In this document: piece after piece, positions 42,502 through 51,366 of the stretch
Position numbering within the stretch: the first letter of the stretch is position 1
Layout: each line of letters begins with the position of its first letter
Source of the DNA: Chitinophagaceae bacterium
Lineage (GTDB): Bacteria > Bacteroidota > Bacteroidia > Chitinophagales > Chitinophagaceae
NCBI GenBank assembly: GCA_019638625.1
Contig: JAHBTK010000004.1
Coordinates: forward strand, 62,001-126,000
Length of the DNA: 64,000 nt
Direction of reading: 5' to 3'
The notes under the pieces: generated by a model
Told to the model about the DNA's origin: nothing
The model's database searches: none
Seen by the model: the letters and a program-made list of their open reading frames with translations, nothing else
Made by a program: the position numbers and the translations under genes

Positions 42502-43386
42502 TTAATTGTCGTTATTGTTTTTTCTGAATTCGCTGGGTGTATAACCCGTTAATTTTTTAAAGGTAGTGGCAAAATGCTGAGACGAATAAAACCCCACTTC
42601 GAGAGCGATATCCGTTACCGATCTGTCGGATTGTTTTAATAATTTGATCGCTTCGGAAATGCGGATATTGATCAGGTAGTTCAGGGGTGAAAACCCTGTA
42701 AAGTTTTTTACCCGTTCCGAAAACGCGGTAGCCCCCAATGCCATCAGCACCGCCATCTCATCCACTGTCCACTGGTGTGAAAGATTGTCCCGGAGTGTTT
42801 GCTCCAGTTTTATAAAACTTTGGGGGAAGTCCCGGCGGGAACTGTTCTGGCTCGTCAAATGCCTTGTGGTAAGTATTATCAGGTCGTGCAGTAACTGGTT
42901 AATACGGGTAGTAAAACCTATTTCCTGCGATTGAAACTCAGCCTGCATCGTTTGCAGGATGTTTCCTGCTTCCCTGAATTTGGACACTACAGGGCTGTTG
43001 TTCGAAAACAAGACCCTGCTGATTGCGCGGCATTCGTTTTCAGTAAATAAGCACCATTTTCCCAGGCTTAATCTCCCGTCCTGGCGCTCGAGACCGAGTT
43101 GGATTTCTATCCAGAAAACAGTGCCAGGCTCCATCAAATCTCTTTCCCCGCCAAATATTTGTCCCGGCAGAATGACCGCGAGATCACCCGGATAAAGAAT
43201 ACAATGATTGCCATCAATGACCCAGCTTAACCGGCCATCCACCACATAGTAAAACCGCAAAAATTCCGACACATTCTTTTTTAAAGAATCAAATTGAACG
43301 GTATTTGATTTTTTAAAAGCAAACTCAAGGATATGAGGGAATGGAACGAGTTCCTGCGACTCCTTTGTTAAGAAATACTGGTTCAT
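42502..43386 (-). CDS. AraC family transcriptional regulator
   Basis: 294 residues. N-terminal cupin-like sensor (about 30-115, FYYVVDGRLSWVIDG and YPGDLAVILPGQ) and a C-terminal double helix-turn-helix (about 195-290) containing VTDIALEVGFYSSQHFATTFKKLTGYTPSEFRK. It is the first gene of a two-gene unit with the FGGY kinase and is divergent, across 599 bases, from the IlvD/Edd dehydratase. A 33-bp element upstream of its promoter recurs upstream of the rraA-mandelate racemase unit, making it the candidate activator of both. Confidence 0.9.
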   Translation of the reverse strand: MNQYFLTKESQELVPFPHILEFAFKKSNTVQFDSLKKNVSEFLRFYYVVDGRLSWVIDGNHCILYPGDLAVILPGQIFGGERDLMEPGTVFWIEIQLGLERQDGRLSLGKWCLFTENECRAISRVLFSNNSPVVSKFREAGNILQTMQAEFQSQEIGFTTRINQLLHDLIILTTRHLTSQNSSRRDFPQSFIKLEQTLRDNLSHQWTVDEMAVLMALGATAFSERVKNFTGFSPLNYLINIRISEAIKLLKQSDRSVTDIALEVGFYSSQHFATTFKKLTGYTPSEFRKNNNDN

Positions 43387-43439
43387 GAAAGCATCGTTAA
43401 ATCGTTAGATCAGCCGATCGTTGTGCATGCTATATTACC

Positions 43440-43491
43440 TAAATATACGTAACAATGTGTATAAAATCCTACACTGTGTTTTTTTGGAAGT
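43440..43491 (-). promoter_or_regulatory. araC promoter region with 33-bp shared element (copy 1)
   Basis: Element 43459-43491 matches 48140-48172 at 26 of 33 positions, including a perfect GTATAAAATCC core. On the minus strand the core is followed after 11 bases by TATATTTA (43440-43447), one mismatch from TAnnTTTG, with no -33 TTTG. This looks like an activator site in front of a weak promoter, 72 bases before the araC ATG. Confidence 0.6.
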
Positions 43492-43985
43492 TTAATTGCT
43501 AAAGGTTTAAATACTTTGTACTATGTAAACAAGGCATTGATTGTTTGCAGCAGTATGATGAAGTAACGAGAATTTGCGATATGAAGAAAAAACAAAATGG
43601 GATGCTCCATATTTTTTATTTCTTTCCGTCGCTTTTTTCCGCAAGAAATAACCGGTTGTCTTTTTGCTGACTATAAGAGAACAATCGTAAAGTAGCTTAT
43701 GTGAGTATTAAGCAGTTAATGATCAGGCCTTGTGTGTCTACACAAGGTTTTTTCTCTTATTTACCCGAAACAACAGGGTGATGCAGGAGCGATAGTACCA
43801 AACATAATTTTAACTAAAATTGCCCTTTTCTCTATGCATACCGGAATCTACTACAAAACGCTATTACATATTTACAAACATAAAGATCAGCCGGCGAGTG
43901 GAGGGTCCGGATAAACAACCCGATTTTTATACCATAGAAAAACAATGCATTTAACTTCCAGTAAACATACCCATATCATAGAAAT
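43492..43985. other. Intergenic region before the dehydratase gene
   Basis: No established gene. It holds a possible 29-codon plus-strand reading frame (43581-43670) that begins MKKKQNGMLHIFYFFP, a palindromic TAACCGGTTG at about 43649-43658 resembling the operator at 58021, and a strong intrinsic terminator (43728-43753). A second, longer frame near 43732-43914 runs through the terminator and is rejected. The real dehydratase promoter should lie between 43754 and 43985. Confidence 0.5.
43728..43753 (+). terminator. Orphan intrinsic terminator, plus strand
   Basis: CCTTGTG (43728-43734), 6-nt loop, CACAAGG (43741-43747), then six T (43748-43753): a textbook rho-independent terminator. The genes on its left are on the minus strand, so it must end a small RNA or act as an attenuator 232 bases ahead of the dehydratase gene. 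Confidence 0.75.
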
Positions 43986-45701
43986 ATGAAAAAAAAACTA
44001 CGAAGTACCGATTGGTTTGGCAAAGATGATAAAATGGGATTTGTTCATCGCTCCTGGCTGCGAAACCAGGGCTACCCGGATGACTATTTCCGGGGGCGTC
44101 CTGTAATTGGCATCTGCAATACCTGGAGTGAACTAACACCCTGCAATGCGCATCTCCGGGATTTTGCGGAAGTTGTAAAAAAAGGAGTACTGGAAGCAGG
44201 CGGGTTTCCACTGGAGTTTCCGGTTTCATCTTTAGGCGAAACCATTATGCGCCCCAGCACCATGCTGTTTCGAAATCTTGCAAGCATGGATACGGAAGAA
44301 GCCATCCGGGCCAATCCGCTGGATGGTATAGTACTTTTGACGGGATGCGATAAAACCACTCCATCCACACTGATGGGTGCATGCAGCGTTGACCTGCCTA
44401 CTATTGTTGTGCCGGGAGGTCCTATGCTGAACGGGCGTTTTAAAGGAGAGTGCCTCGGGTCCGGATCTTTTAACTGGATGGTAAAAGAAAAAATGCTGGT
44501 GGAGAACTATACTCCGGAAGATATACTGGAGGCGGAAATAGGAGTTGCACGAAGTGCGGGTCATTGCATGACGATGGGCACCGCCTCGTCTATGGCGTGT
44601 ATGGTAGAAGCCCTGGGGCTTACATTACCGGGAGCCGCAGCCATCCCTGCTGTTGACTCCAGGAAAAAATTAATGGCGCAACTATCGGGCAGGCGTATCG
44701 TGGAAATGGTGAAAGAAGATCTGAAGCTGTCAAGAATACTTGTTCGTGAAGCCTTTGAAAACGCTATTATGGTGAACGCCGCCGTGGGAGGGTCTACCAA
44801 TTTTATCATTCACCTGCTGGCAATAGCAGGCAGGATAGGTGTGAACCTGAAACTCGACGAGTTTGATCATATCGGCAGCAAAATACCTTTACTCTTAAAC
44901 CTGAAGCCTTCCGGTAAATACCTGATGGAAGATTTTTTTTATGCCGGCGGGCTACCGGTTATTATAAAAGAGCTACACCAGTATCTTTACAACGAGGTTA
45001 TTACCGTTAACGGGAAAATGATAGGAGAGAATAATACCAAAGCTGCCTGCTATAATACTGATGTGATAGCTTCCATCGACAAGCCCCTGCAGGAAAACGC
45101 AGGTATTGCCGTGTTGCGGGGAAACCTCTGCGAAGAAGGTTCCATCATCAAACCATCTGCTGCCAGCAAAGAGCTGATGAAACACCGGGGTCCGGCGGTA
45201 GTATTTGAAACCATGGAAGACTATCATGCACGGATAGACGAACCCGACCTCCATATTGATGAAAATTCGGTGATCGTTCTGAAAAATGTAGGACCCGTGG
45301 GGTACCCCGGCATGCCGGAAGTAGGCAACGTGGACCTTCCCGAAAAACTGCTCCGGAAAGGTGTAAAGGATATGATACGGATCTCCGACGGGCGGATGAG
45401 TGGCACCGCTGCGGGGACTGTTATCCTGCATGTTTCGCCCGAGTCGGCTGTGGGGGGCACATTGGCTTTAGTGAAGAACGGCGACATAATAGAGCTGGAT
45501 GTGGAAAAAAGAAAATTACACCTGGATATCAGCGAAGAGGAACTGCAGAAAAGAAAAGCGGAATGGACTCCGCCGGAGCCTGTTGCCAGCAGGGGATACG
45601 TAAAGATATACATCGACCATGTACAGCAGGCGCATCTTGGCGCCGACTTTGATAACTTACGGGGAGGGTCAGGCGCAGACGTAACAAGAGACCTGCACTA
45701 A
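43986..45701 (+). CDS. IlvD/Edd-family sugar-acid dehydratase (L-arabinonate/D-xylonate type)
   Basis: 571 residues. Three candidate iron-sulfur cysteines occur as GICNTW (C44), TGCDKTTPS (C121) and GHCMTMG (C194). The N-terminal STDWFGKDDKMGFVHRSW and ETIMRPSTMLFRNLASMDTEEA are characteristic of the pentonate dehydratases (L-arabinonate, D-xylonate) rather than of branched-chain DHAD. It would convert an aldonate to its 2-keto-3-deoxy acid in the cytoplasm. Neighbouring kinase, enolase-superfamily and RraA-like genes support a sugar-acid pathway. True substrate unknown. Confidence 0.88.
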   Translation: MKKKLRSTDWFGKDDKMGFVHRSWLRNQGYPDDYFRGRPVIGICNTWSELTPCNAHLRDFAEVVKKGVLEAGGFPLEFPVSSLGETIMRPSTMLFRNLASMDTEEAIRANPLDGIVLLTGCDKTTPSTLMGACSVDLPTIVVPGGPMLNGRFKGECLGSGSFNWMVKEKMLVENYTPEDILEAEIGVARSAGHCMTMGTASSMACMVEALGLTLPGAAAIPAVDSRKKLMAQLSGRRIVEMVKEDLKLSRILVREAFENAIMVNAAVGGSTNFIIHLLAIAGRIGVNLKLDEFDHIGSKIPLLLNLKPSGKYLMEDFFYAGGLPVIIKELHQYLYNEVITVNGKMIGENNTKAACYNTDVIASIDKPLQENAGIAVLRGNLCEEGSIIKPSAASKELMKHRGPAVVFETMEDYHARIDEPDLHIDENSVIVLKNVGPVGYPGMPEVGNVDLPEKLLRKGVKDMIRISDGRMSGTAAGTVILHVSPESAVGGTLALVKNGDIIELDVEKRKLHLDISEEELQKRKAEWTPPEPVASRGYVKIYIDHVQQAHLGADFDNLRGGSGADVTRDLH

Positions 45702-45768
45702 CCTCTCCGGAAAAGGGCTTCAATAACACTTTAGGCAATTTCTGACCGACTGATTGCGAGAGTAACCA

Positions 45769-47043
45769 CTATTCAAAAAACGGTATACCGGAAACAGCAT
45801 ATTTTTTCATTGCTTCTTCATTGATCTCCACCCCAATGCCCGGCTTCTCTGATAGGGTAATAAAACTGTCTTTCACCCATTCACCATCATACTTCACAAT
45901 TTCTTTGAACATAGGATCGGTATGAAAATAGGATTGCCACTCAAGGATCAGGAAGTTAGGTACTGACGCGCAAACATGGCATGCTGCCATGGCGCCTAAA
46001 AATGAAGCAACCATGTGCGGTGCAAACGGCGTATAATACAGGTTGGCCAGGTTGGCGATACGCTGCCCCTCTCCCAGCCCACCGGCTTTTTGCAGATCCG
46101 GCATTATAATATCCGCACCGCCGATCTCCAGCAGCCTCCTGAAACCGTGAGCGAGATAGTGGTTCTCGCCTACCGCAATAGGCGTGCTGGTCGATTCCGT
46201 TATCAATTTATATGCCTCCACATTTTCCGCGGGAATAGGCTCTTCCAGCCAAAGCAGGTTCATTGGCTCCAGTCGTTTAGCCACCGCCTGCGCAGTAACC
46301 GCATCGTATCTTCCATGCATATCCACCAGGATATCCGTTTCCGGTCCCACTGCCTGCCGGGCGGCAGCCACCTGGTCATACATCCGTTGCAACTCACCGG
46401 GGCTGGCCGTCCAGTTGTAGAAGTCATACTTCTTCGGGTCATTAGCCTGATCAAGATCAAATTTTATTGCGTTAAAGCCCATTTTCTTTGCATTCAAAGC
46501 GGCATCCGCAAAGTCTTTGGGTTGTGGCAGGTTGCGCTGATACAGGGCGGTATCGCAATATACTCTTATCTTATCCCTGAACTTGCCCCCCAGTAACTGG
46601 TACACAGGCACATTCAGCGCTTTGCCGGCAATATCCCATAATGCGGTTTCAACAGCCGAAAGCACCGCCACATACATACCCGATTGCGCCCCCTGGAAAA
46701 AGCCTGAACGCCGGATATTTTCAAACAGCCTGTGTACATTCAGTGGGTTTTGTCCATTGATCCGGCGACCAAAATTTTTCACCAGGTGATATGTTCCCGG
46801 GATGGCATCCACTCCTTCTCCGCACCCCCATATTCCCTGGTTGGTAAATATTTTCACAAACAAACTTCCTCTTATATAACCGCATTTGATATCCGTAATT
46901 TTCAGATCCGACGGCGCGGAACGTTTTTCAAAATTATCAATGGCTTCCTCGTAAGGCTTGCCGAAGCCGGACAAAGATGCAAATGGCGTCATAGCTGCCG
47001 CAACAGCAGCTTTAGACAAAAAATTTCTCCTTGAACTGGGCAT
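45769..47043 (-). CDS. Mandelate racemase/muconate lactonizing enzyme family protein with Tat signal
   Basis: 424 residues. The N-terminus SSRRNFLSKAAVAAA is a twin-arginine signal, so the folded, metal-loaded enzyme is predicted to be exported. Enolase-superfamily residues follow: KFDLD (about 190), VDMHGRYD with the catalytic acidic residue and His, EEPIPAEN, VGENHYL and the late His in FAPHMV. This pattern matches acid-sugar dehydratases. It lies 50 bases downstream of the exported RraA-like gene in the same unit. An exported acid-sugar dehydratase is unusual; most act in the cytoplasm. Confidence 0.85.
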   Translation of the reverse strand: MPSSRRNFLSKAAVAAAMTPFASLSGFGKPYEEAIDNFEKRSAPSDLKITDIKCGYIRGSLFVKIFTNQGIWGCGEGVDAIPGTYHLVKNFGRRINGQNPLNVHRLFENIRRSGFFQGAQSGMYVAVLSAVETALWDIAGKALNVPVYQLLGGKFRDKIRVYCDTALYQRNLPQPKDFADAALNAKKMGFNAIKFDLDQANDPKKYDFYNWTASPGELQRMYDQVAAARQAVGPETDILVDMHGRYDAVTAQAVAKRLEPMNLLWLEEPIPAENVEAYKLITESTSTPIAVGENHYLAHGFRRLLEIGGADIIMPDLQKAGGLGEGQRIANLANLYYTPFAPHMVASFLGAMAACHVCASVPNFLILEWQSYFHTDPMFKEIVKYDGEWVKDSFITLSEKPGIGVEINEEAMKKYAVSGIPFFE

Positions 47044-47093
47044 TGTTTTATGCTTTTATAAGTTTGAATATTGTATCACTCTCTTTAAATCCA

Positions 47094-48056
47094 TTACCAG
47101 GTTCTATCCTTCAAAAATTCCTGGATTTGCTCTTTGCCAACAGGCAGATCATTAATATGGTCATTCAACCACTTCGAAAAATCTTTTTCTATTTCTTCGG
47201 ACCACCTGGCATCAATTTGTCCCGCCGTATATTTTCCTTCTCTCAGCCTTTGATGCCCGAACATGTCCCGCAACCGCACAATTTCAGAAGTGGTCACTAC
47301 CCTTTCGGCAAGATGTGGCGGCACAAACACGACTACGCCCAGTTTGCCCAGCACCACATCGCCCGGCATTACCGTCACTGTTCTGATACGTGTAGGATGA
47401 TTAATGCCGACGATCATCGTCGTCAGGTCTCCGGGGGGATTATGAAAGGAGGGATGGTAGCTCGTAAAGAAAGAAGTAAAGTTGCCGATCTCTTTCAGTC
47501 CTTCCACATCCCGTAAAGCGCCATCATATACAATACCATTACCTGTTTTGGCATAAATGGCGTTGCCGACATTATCACCGATGGTAGGGCCATTCAGGCT
47601 GGCGCCAAACTGATCTGCCACATACACGTCGCCCTTTACCAGCAGGTCTACCGCCCAGGTATTCTGTCCGCGCTTTCCGGCCTTTTTTCCAAGGGAGTCG
47701 ATAGCTCCCCATACATCGGGGCGACCAGGCATAAAGGTGGCGGTAACGGCTCTGCCTACCAACACACTATCCGGGTTGATCACCTGCCAGTCGTATGCTA
47801 CCTGGTAAGCATACCCCGCATTCTTCATCACGGCCCAGGCTTCTTCCACACTTACTGATTTCATTCGCCGCAAAATATCGTCCGGTACTTTGGGGCGGCC
47901 ATCCGGAAAACGATCACCCTTCCACAAAGGAGTAAGAGCAACAAGTTCACTTTTAGATATCTGTACCTGTTGTGCCTTCGCATACTGCAGGCATAACAAT
48001 GACAACAGGAGCATCAAAAACTTATTTTTTATCATAGTCTTTGTTTTTGTTATCAT
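47094..48056 (-). CDS. RraA-like protein (aldolase fold) with signal peptide
   Basis: 320 residues. The RraA/HMG-aldolase fold covers about residues 85-260, with GDVYVADQFGAS, the metal-binding-like GIVYDGALRDVEGLK and VTVMPGDVVLGKLGVVVF. Relatives include 4-hydroxy-4-methyl-2-oxoglutarate aldolase and the RNase E inhibitor RraA. Here an N-terminal signal (ending QYAKAQ) and about 60 extra residues at each end are added, so it should work outside the cytoplasm beside the Tat-exported enolase-superfamily enzyme. ATG at 48056 is used; 48035 is equally possible. Substrate unknown. Confidence 0.8.
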   Translation of the reverse strand: MITKTKTMIKNKFLMLLLSLLCLQYAKAQQVQISKSELVALTPLWKGDRFPDGRPKVPDDILRRMKSVSVEEAWAVMKNAGYAYQVAYDWQVINPDSVLVGRAVTATFMPGRPDVWGAIDSLGKKAGKRGQNTWAVDLLVKGDVYVADQFGASLNGPTIGDNVGNAIYAKTGNGIVYDGALRDVEGLKEIGNFTSFFTSYHPSFHNPPGDLTTMIVGINHPTRIRTVTVMPGDVVLGKLGVVVFVPPHLAERVVTTSEIVRLRDMFGHQRLREGKYTAGQIDARWSEEIEKDFSKWLNDHINDLPVGKEQIQEFLKDRTW

Positions 48057-48110
48057 CTTTTTTAGAGAAGCGATCTTCAGTTAATTATACATACTGATCT
48101 GCGCTCAGAA

Positions 48111-48172
48111 CAAATATCCGGGAAAACAGCCTGCATTTTGTATAAAATCCAACGGTGATTTATTTTGAAAGT
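48111..48172 (-). promoter_or_regulatory. rraA promoter region with 33-bp shared element (copy 2)
   Basis: Element 48140-48172 is the partner of 43459-43491. On the minus strand the core GGATTTTATAC is followed after 21 bases by GATATTTG (48111-48118), one mismatch from TAnnTTTG. The spacing is 10 bases longer than at araC, one helical turn, as expected for an activator acting on the same face of DNA. Confidence 0.6.
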
Positions 48173-48468
48173 CAGGCCTCTGAGATTGACTTATTGTTGG
48201 TAGGTACTTCAACCTATCAAAGTCTTAAAATGCCGGCTCAACAACAAATGCAGCGCAAGTGTCTGCGGCTTAGGTCCGGCAGGAAAATTGTGAGTGACTG
48301 CTCTTCTGTGTAAATATTTAATAAACCCGTGGTTCTTTAAAGCTGTACTATCAACCGGATGAGCAGGATCGGGTTTTAGTTTTTGGTTAAAATTTCAACA
48401 GGAAGAGGTCACCCTGGCGCCTTTTTCTGTTGACAACAAATATGCAGGAAACATAATGAAAAGAAAAA
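48173..48468. other. Intergenic region with an imperfect hairpin
   Basis: No gene seen. CAACAGGAAGAGG and CCTTTTTCTGTTG (about 48400-48436) form an imperfect 13-bp stem past the end of the response-regulator gene and may end its transcript on the minus strand, though the T-run is poor. Confidence 0.4.
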
Positions 48469-49164
48469 CTACCCTAACCTTAATGCGGCCATAAAATCGT
48501 TCTTATAGCTGCTGCCTATAGGGATCTCTTTTTGTTGAATAAATACCCGGTTCCCTTCTACATGAGATATCCTGGATTTATTAACAATGAATGAACGGTG
48601 CACCCGCAAAAACTCCTCTTTCGGAAGGATAGCTTCTATGCCGGCAAAAGTCATTGCCGGCATAATCATTCCGCTACCGATATATAGCCTGGTGTAATTA
48701 CCACTTGCCTCGGCAAAAAGCAAATCACTGAACCGGATATTGAATATTTTGCCATCCGCTTTAATAAAAGCATGGTCTTTTATACCCGTTTTTTCATAAG
48801 TACCGGCGCCTATTTTCTCCAATGCCTTATCAACCGCCACTATAAACCGGTCAAGTGAAAATGGCTTGAGCAGGTAGTCACAGACCGCCAGGTCAAACGC
48901 GTCTAAAGCGTATTCCTTATAAGCTGTGGTCAAAATCACCTGAGGTGGTTTCTTTAAAGTCTTTAAAAAAGCAATACCATCCAGGGCCGGCATGTTGATA
49001 TCGAGGAACAGCAGGTCTATATCTTCTTCCTGTAATATTTTCCGGGCTTCTAAAGCGTTGGGTGCAGTAGCCGTTACCGAAAGTAACGGCAGGTGCGAGC
49101 AATACAACTGCACAATATCCCTTGCAATGGGTTCATCATCCACTATCAGGCATTGTACCCTCAT
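48469..49164 (-). CDS. LytTR-type response regulator
   Basis: 231 residues. Receiver domain (about 1-120) with the phospho-acceptor Asp in LLFLDINMPALDG and the switch Lys in DYLLKPFS; LytTR DNA-binding domain (about 130-230) with FLRVHRSFIVNKSRI. It pairs with the histidine kinase whose stop codon touches its start codon (kinase TAA at 49165-49167, ATG at 49162-49164). LytTR proteins bind spaced direct repeats; targets here are unknown. No additional gene belongs to the unit. Confidence 0.93.
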   Translation of the reverse strand: MRVQCLIVDDEPIARDIVQLYCSHLPLLSVTATAPNALEARKILQEEDIDLLFLDINMPALDGIAFLKTLKKPPQVILTTAYKEYALDAFDLAVCDYLLKPFSLDRFIVAVDKALEKIGAGTYEKTGIKDHAFIKADGKIFNIRFSDLLFAEASGNYTRLYIGSGMIMPAMTFAGIEAILPKEEFLRVHRSFIVNKSRISHVEGNRVFIQQKEIPIGSSYKNDFMAALRLG

Positions 49165-50226
49165 TTATCCCTGTTTGATCTGCAATTTAACGCTATAAAT
49201 ATTGTCTTCCTTAGTTGTGATCAATTCATATTTGCCGGGGTATAACAGTTCCAGGCGCTTACTCACGTTCTCCAGCCCCAATCCTTTCCTTCCTTCCATC
49301 TTATCCGGTTCTGCATTGGCGTCAAAGCTATTCCTCACCGAAAAGAGAATATCTTTTCCAAAAGTCTTTAATACAATGCTGACCTGGATTTTATCAGTGA
49401 GTGTGTTTTTGGCATGCTTGAAAGCATTTTCAATAAACACGATCAAAAGCAGCGGTGGAATTTTTACTGAACTTCCCAATACCTCTTCAATAGTAGTATC
49501 CAGTTCCAGCCGGTCGCCGATCCGCAACCGTTCAAAGTCAATATAGTTCTTTATATAATTGATCTCGTCAGACAGGGGCACATACAATTCTTTGGCATCG
49601 TACACCGAATAGCGCAGCAGGTCTGACAACTTCAACAGCAGCGATGGAATTTTTTCCTGCTGGGAAAGTGAGATGCCGTACAGGTTGTTAAGGGTATTGA
49701 ATAGGAAATGGGGGCTCAATTGAGATTGTAGAAACTGAAGCTCCGAAAGGCTCTGGGCAGCAGATGCCTTAGCTTCTTTTAACTGGCTGTTAATAGAAAA
49801 ACGGGTGATCTTTATTAACAGCCCCAGGCATGTACCCAGCACGGTTAACGAAGCGCCCGATGTAAAGAAATTCAGGGGTAACCCTCTTCCATCTGTATTG
49901 TACAATACCTGCGCATGAATAAACAGCACCAAAAGCGAAGCCACCACCGCCGTTCCCAACACGACGTATAACATGGTATTGATCTTTCTTTGGCCGGATA
50001 TCCATATACCGGAAAGATACCTGCCGATAAAAATACAAACAATAAACAGCAGGGTAAATGCTATTGTTATTTGAGCATCGTGCGCCCGGTCTATCAATTG
50101 GGCATAAGGAGCCAGGGCGATAAGGGCAGCGATTGTAGCTACAGTGGTCAGTAATATGTAGTTTCTCACTTTTATCACGTGCGGGTCCCTTTTCCTTTTT
50201 TGCTTTTTTTCGTTCACCTTTTCCAT
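49165..50226 (-). CDS. LytS/YehU-type sensor histidine kinase
   Basis: 353 residues with four predicted membrane segments in the first about 150 residues and no extracellular sensor domain of size. The kinase core shows the phospho-acceptor block QSQLSPHFLFNTLNNLYG (His_kinase, PF06580) and ATP-binding blocks VFIENAFKHAKN and GRKGLGLENVSKRL. It phosphorylates the LytTR regulator encoded directly after it. Such short-sensor kinases in Bacteroidota usually have unknown signals. Confidence 0.92.
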   Translation of the reverse strand: MEKVNEKKQKRKRDPHVIKVRNYILLTTVATIAALIALAPYAQLIDRAHDAQITIAFTLLFIVCIFIGRYLSGIWISGQRKINTMLYVVLGTAVVASLLVLFIHAQVLYNTDGRGLPLNFFTSGASLTVLGTCLGLLIKITRFSINSQLKEAKASAAQSLSELQFLQSQLSPHFLFNTLNNLYGISLSQQEKIPSLLLKLSDLLRYSVYDAKELYVPLSDEINYIKNYIDFERLRIGDRLELDTTIEEVLGSSVKIPPLLLIVFIENAFKHAKNTLTDKIQVSIVLKTFGKDILFSVRNSFDANAEPDKMEGRKGLGLENVSKRLELLYPGKYELITTKEDNIYSVKLQIKQG

Positions 50227-50555
50227 CTTTTTTTACTTATTCGATTCAAAGTTTTCGCAAATCTGCCATCACAATTCCAGTGAAAATAAATAAAGTGACG
50301 AATATGGTAGTATTCATGACAAATCATGTCAATAAACAGGTGAATTTCCCGGTTAGTTTCCGCCAGGTCCGGATGATATTCCCCTATTTAACGGAGAAGC
50401 GCCGGAACAGCTCCGGCGCTTCTCTAAAAGAAACTATCATTACAACTTATCCTTATTCTTCCGGGATTTCAGTCACCGCGGATACATTGTTCTGAGCGCC
50501 ATCGCAGCCTGCATTTTGGTTAATAATCTATTTCTTTCTCTCCAAAAATGGGGGG
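50227..50555. other. Intergenic region with a 13-bp perfect hairpin
   Basis: No gene. GAGAAGCGCCGGA (50394-50406) and TCCGGCGCTTCTC (50412-50424) form a perfect stem with a 5-base loop. It lies about 130 bases past the SDR stop on the minus strand, but there is no T-run on either side, so it may be a rho-associated terminator stem, an RNA-stability element or a repeat. Confidence 0.5.
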
Positions 50556-51311
50556 TTAAAACCCAATTGAGTTTCCTCCGTCTACAGGTAGTACTATGCC
50601 TGTAATAAAGGAAGCTGCATCGGAAGACAGGAAAACAGCCGCGTTTCCAATATCTTCCGGTTTGCCAAGTTTTGCCATAGGGGTACGGGATAATACCTTT
50701 TGTTTTCTTTCGGGATCGGAGTTCAATGCTTTTGAAGACATATCAGTTTCTATGAAACCCGGCGCTATACAGTTGACCCGGATACCAAAGGGGGAGAGTT
50801 CTACTGCCATTGCTTTGGTCATGCCTTCTACCGCCGCTTTTGAAGCCGTATAGGCAATGACCTTGGGAATGCCGTACTGTGAGGCCATGGAGCTGATCAT
50901 AATGATACAACCCGTTTTTCTGGGCAGCATTCTTTTAGTCATTTCCCTGGTGAGAGCAAACACGGCCTGCTGGTTTGTAAGGATGATCCGGGCATAATCC
51001 TCATCGGTCACATCCGGTATTTCCTTTTTCTGATTGATACCTGCATTATTTACAAGAATGTCAATACTGCCGTATTTCTTTTCTGTTTCGTGCACAAACG
51101 GCTCAATGCTTTCCAGGTCGTCAACATTGAGCAAAGCACCCCGGCATTGGTTACCAAGCTGTGTTATGGATGCATCCAGCCCCTCCTGTGTTCTGCCGGT
51201 AATAATTACTTCCGCGCCGTTTTCAATAAACGCTTTAGCTATTGCCTGTCCGAGTCCCCTGGTACCACCCGTGATAAGCGCCCTCTTGCCCGATAAGCTG
51301 AATTTGTTCAT
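50556..51311 (-). CDS. Short-chain dehydrogenase/reductase
   Basis: 251 residues, a classical SDR. Cofactor loop ITGGTRGLGQA (about 13-23), NNAG (about 88), and the Ser-Tyr-Lys catalytic set in MISSMASQYGIPKVIAYTASKAA; ends with GIVLPVDGG. The Arg after the Gly-rich loop (TGRTQEG near residue 39) suggests NADP. Relatives include gluconate 5-dehydrogenase and 3-oxoacyl reductases. Encoded 55 bases after the exported Gfo/Idh/MocA lipoprotein, so sugar or sugar-acid oxidation-reduction is likely. Cytoplasmic. Confidence 0.88.
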   Translation of the reverse strand: MNKFSLSGKRALITGGTRGLGQAIAKAFIENGAEVIITGRTQEGLDASITQLGNQCRGALLNVDDLESIEPFVHETEKKYGSIDILVNNAGINQKKEIPDVTDEDYARIILTNQQAVFALTREMTKRMLPRKTGCIIMISSMASQYGIPKVIAYTASKAAVEGMTKAMAVELSPFGIRVNCIAPGFIETDMSSKALNSDPERKQKVLSRTPMAKLGKPEDIGNAAVFLSSDAASFITGIVLPVDGGNSIGF

Positions 51312-51366
51312 TGTTATAAAGTTTCAGGTACCAGGTTGCAGGAGATATCCCCTGCAACCTGAAACA

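Noticed and set aside
43732..43914. 60-codon plus-strand frame
   Set aside because: It starts inside the strong terminator hairpin and runs through its T-tract, so it cannot be a normal gene.
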